A stretch of 58,252 bases of DNA from Psychrobacter piscatorii. GTDB lineage: Bacteria; Pseudomonadota; Gammaproteobacteria; Pseudomonadales; Moraxellaceae. The DNA is taken from the NCBI RefSeq assembly GCF_001444505.1, contig NZ_LNDJ01000024.1, positions 1 through 58,252 of the forward strand, written 5' to 3'. This document shows positions 56,180-58,252 of the stretch, piece by piece. Position 1 is the stretch's first letter. The number at the start of each line of letters is the position of its first letter. Below the pieces are notes generated by a model that saw nothing but the letters and a program-made list of their open reading frames with translations, was not told the origin of the DNA and did not search any database. The position numbers were made by a program, and so were the translations under genes.

Positions 56180-57160
56180 TTAATCAATATTTACTACGCC
56201 GCGGCATTTAGGAAATTGCGCGCACCCATAAAAGGAATGTCCTTGGCGTGCGCCATTTTTTGCCACACGTTTGACCATCTCGCCGTTGCATCTTGGGCAG
56301 GTTGGCGCTTGATCGATATTAGCGTCATGGTCTGTCGCTTTAAGTATCGCAGGTTCATTCACTTTTGGCTCAGATTCTATAATCTCAAATGGCGTAAGAA
56401 AAACCTTATCAGCCATATCATGCGGTTTGATTATTTGCTGAGTATTTAGACTATCAATTGGTAATGCGGTAGATTCAACCTCAGTTTGACCAGACCATCC
56501 ATGTGCTTCCCTACTTTTTAGAGGAGTTCTTCTTACAGTTTCTTTAACTATTGGTTCAAGTGTAGGATTCTCAGTATTCTTACTTGGGTTGCTATGCTTA
56601 TCTTTTAGATAAGCTTTATGCTGCCGATTGGTGCGCCAAGACTTACTAAATCTATTGCTATTAATTTGCTCAACGATAGATGAAACCTCGTCTTCAGTGA
56701 GTAGCTTATCTTGTTTTTTCTTTACATACGAGACCATACCACTGGTCAATACATGCTCGGGCAACTCATCGCGGGTTTTTAACTCGCACTCACCGATAAA
56801 AGCAATCATCGAATGGAAGTAGCTCAGCTCCAAGCCTAATAAATCTGCGAGCGTCTTAATATGTAAGTAGTTTTGACGTAGCGGATTTTGGAATTTGAAT
56901 TTACTTCCATTTGGAAAAGCTTGTATCCACTGCTTTTGCTTCTCGCTACCGTATATCCAACCTTTGTAGTTTTTGGTTTCAATGACAAAGATGCCGTATA
57001 CAGAGACGATGACGTGATCGATTTGCGTACTACCACCATTGGCTAATGGCAAAGTGACATTGTTTAGCCGATGATAAACGTCTTTTTCAAGCTTTAGCCA
57101 CATGGCGACGTTGATGACGGTTTCACCTAGGAAGCCTTTGAAGGTGGATTTTAGGGACAT
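56180..57160 (-). CDS. NERD-domain protein with C-terminal zinc ribbon
   Basis: This 326-residue protein has an N-terminal NERD (nuclease-related) domain (about residues 5-125). Its restriction-endonuclease-like core is visible: Asp in STQIDHVIVSVYG and the E-x-K of GIFVIETKNYKGWIYG. The middle part (about residues 130-280) is polar and probably disordered. The C-terminus is a topoisomerase-type C4 zinc ribbon (CPRCNGEM, then FYGCAQFPKCRGVV). NERD plus zinc-ribbon proteins are predicted DNA-handling nucleases of unknown role. The neighbour on the opposite strand is a HEPN-like gene with a short shared promoter region. Confidence 0.85.
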   Translation of the reverse strand: MSLKSTFKGFLGETVINVAMWLKLEKDVYHRLNNVTLPLANGGSTQIDHVIVSVYGIFVIETKNYKGWIYGSEKQKQWIQAFPNGSKFKFQNPLRQNYLHIKTLADLLGLELSYFHSMIAFIGECELKTRDELPEHVLTSGMVSYVKKKQDKLLTEDEVSSIVEQINSNRFSKSWRTNRQHKAYLKDKHSNPSKNTENPTLEPIVKETVRRTPLKSREAHGWSGQTEVESTALPIDSLNTQQIIKPHDMADKVFLTPFEIIESEPKVNEPAILKATDHDANIDQAPTCPRCNGEMVKRVAKNGARQGHSFYGCAQFPKCRGVVNID

Positions 57161-57247
57161 AGGAAGCGTCTTTTAAATTCATAGCAAGTTAAATATCGAT
57201 TATAATAAGTTATCAACCACATTAAAAAATTTATAAGGAAGTATTAA

Positions 57248-58252
57248 GTGATTACAGTGGAGTATCTGATATTTAACGATAAGAAAGAAAGCCTGTGCTC
57301 TAGCATAAAATCCTTTGAGCACTTTATGCAAACCGACTCTGACATAGTATTAAATAATGGCAGTATAACTTATGAAAATAGTTTTAGTGTTAAATACCAA
57401 CTAGATTTTAATATAATTTCAAATACTGAAGATGTTTGCTTTCATCTTACCATCAATACAGAATCCATCGAAGACATAGAAAAATTAACTAAATTACTTA
57501 GAGCAATAAGAAAAAGGTTTTCTATTATCACTAATTCTCCACAAATCTTGTTTGATGGACTAAGTATGCACTATGCCTCTAAAGCCTATCCCTTGATTTA
57601 TGAAATAGAAAATTTAATGCGGAAATTACTAACTAAGTTCATGCTGATAAATGTTGGAGTAAACTGGTATAAAACTGATGTGCCAGATGATGTTGCCAGC
57701 TCAATTAGAACAAAAGATAATAATTTAAAGAAGGATTTTACATATTTTCATAATACTGACTTTATTCAACTAAAGAATTTTTTATTTAGTGAAGAGTATA
57801 TTTCAAATAAAAATAAGCTGATCAATACATTGAAGTCTCTCAAAACTAAAAATAATTTAACTATTGAAGATATTGAGAGTCTAGATCAGTTGATACCTGA
57901 GTCTAATTGGTCCAAACATTTCTCTAATAGTATTGATATTAATGAAAAGGAACTTAGCAATGACTGGCAAAAACTATATGAGTTGAGATGTGATGTCGCT
58001 CATAATAAAACTTTCACAATCAATGATTATGATAATTTAGTAAAATTAATTAATAAAATTAAACCTGTAATTGAGGAAGCTATTGCTAGTCTTTCAAACT
58101 TGCACATCACAGAAACTGAAAAGGATAGTATTGAAGAGCATGTAATAGGTAGTATTAGCTCTGAGCTGGGAGAGTTCATGCTATCTTGGAATAAACTTGA
58201 AAGCAATATTAGGAGCTGGGCTAAAAGTAAGTATCCAGACTCTGAAACTGAG
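57248..58252 (+). CDS. Partial HEPN-motif protein running off the window end
   Basis: An uninterrupted frame opens at GTG 57248, with AAGGAAG 6 bases upstream, and runs 335 codons to the window end without a stop. It is noticeably richer in A/T, Lys, Asn and Ile than its neighbours. Residues 120-145 (AYPLIYEIENLMRKLLTKFM) and 240-275 resemble the helices of HEPN-fold proteins. LRCDVAHN carries an R-x4-H motif (Arg247, His252), the catalytic signature of HEPN RNases. The rest of the N-terminal region has no recognised domain. It is probably a complete gene truncated only by the window edge. Function is inferred, not shown. Confidence 0.7.
   Translation, partial: MITVEYLIFNDKKESLCSSIKSFEHFMQTDSDIVLNNGSITYENSFSVKYQLDFNIISNTEDVCFHLTINTESIEDIEKLTKLLRAIRKRFSIITNSPQILFDGLSMHYASKAYPLIYEIENLMRKLLTKFMLINVGVNWYKTDVPDDVASSIRTKDNNLKKDFTYFHNTDFIQLKNFLFSEEYISNKNKLINTLKSLKTKNNLTIEDIESLDQLIPESNWSKHFSNSIDINEKELSNDWQKLYELRCDVAHNKTFTINDYDNLVKLINKIKPVIEEAIASLSNLHITETEKDSIEEHVIGSISSELGEFMLSWNKLESNIRSWAKSKYPDSETE

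Overview
The window looks like a chromosomal segment of a Moraxellaceae gammaproteobacterium, most probably Psychrobacter. This is an inference from gene content (an EptA/MCR-type phosphoethanolamine transferase with PmrAB, DgkA and PAP2; a betaine locus with BCCT transporter; TctCBA; moderate G+C) and not from a database search. Almost everything is ordinary chromosomal housekeeping and transport. The accessory signals are a dead IS3-family element at the left end and an AT-rich partial gene at the right end.

Layout. 1-1392: decayed IS3-family insertion sequence, itself interrupted by a short non-coding element flanked by a 6-bp duplication. 1.5-6.8 kb: patatin-like lipase, parvulin isomerase PpiC, RluF, aspartate ammonia-lyase, LysR regulator. 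7.4-15.3 kb: a lipoprotein, then an anion-transport block (UTRA-type GntR regulator, MatC/SLC13-like permease, TctCBA tripartite carboxylate transporter, TauE/SafE permease). Two of its promoter regions share a near-identical 19-bp site. 15.4-18.7 kb: Cache-type sensor kinase with a double-receiver response regulator. 19.1-20.7 kb: class II aldolase divergent from a Crp/Fnr regulator.

20.8-26.4 kb: eptA-pmrA-pmrB, then dgkA and a PAP2 phosphatase. The eptA and dgkA upstream regions each carry a CTTAAN-N5-CTTAAN direct repeat exactly 11 bp upstream of a -10-like hexamer. This predicts one PmrA regulon joining lipid A modification to diacylglycerol recycling. 26.4-33.2 kb: cytochrome c pseudogene, thioesterase, DUF3124 lipoprotein, Trk/Ktr potassium uptake pair, EamA transporter, TPR-like protein, YgjP-like metalloprotease. 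33.4-40.2 kb: betT, betA, betB, betI, with an EmrE-type SMR transporter one base upstream of betI in the same transcription direction.

40.5-42.6 kb: tRNA-Asn(GTT), a ribbon-helix-helix-like protein, a lipoprotein and tRNA-Ser(TGA). 42.6-49.6 kb: Epd/GAPDH-like dehydrogenase, PIF1-like helicase with C-terminal helix-turn-helix, aldehyde dehydrogenase, AdhP and DUF779 (an alcohol/aldehyde oxidation set). 50.1-56.2 kb: dppABCDF-type peptide ABC transporter. 56.2-58.25 kb: a NERD-domain protein with a zinc ribbon, and divergent from it a partial gene running off the window whose product has a HEPN-type R-x4-H motif. The last pair is the best candidate for something undescribed. The PmrA-box pair and the shared GntR-type site are the strongest regulatory observations.
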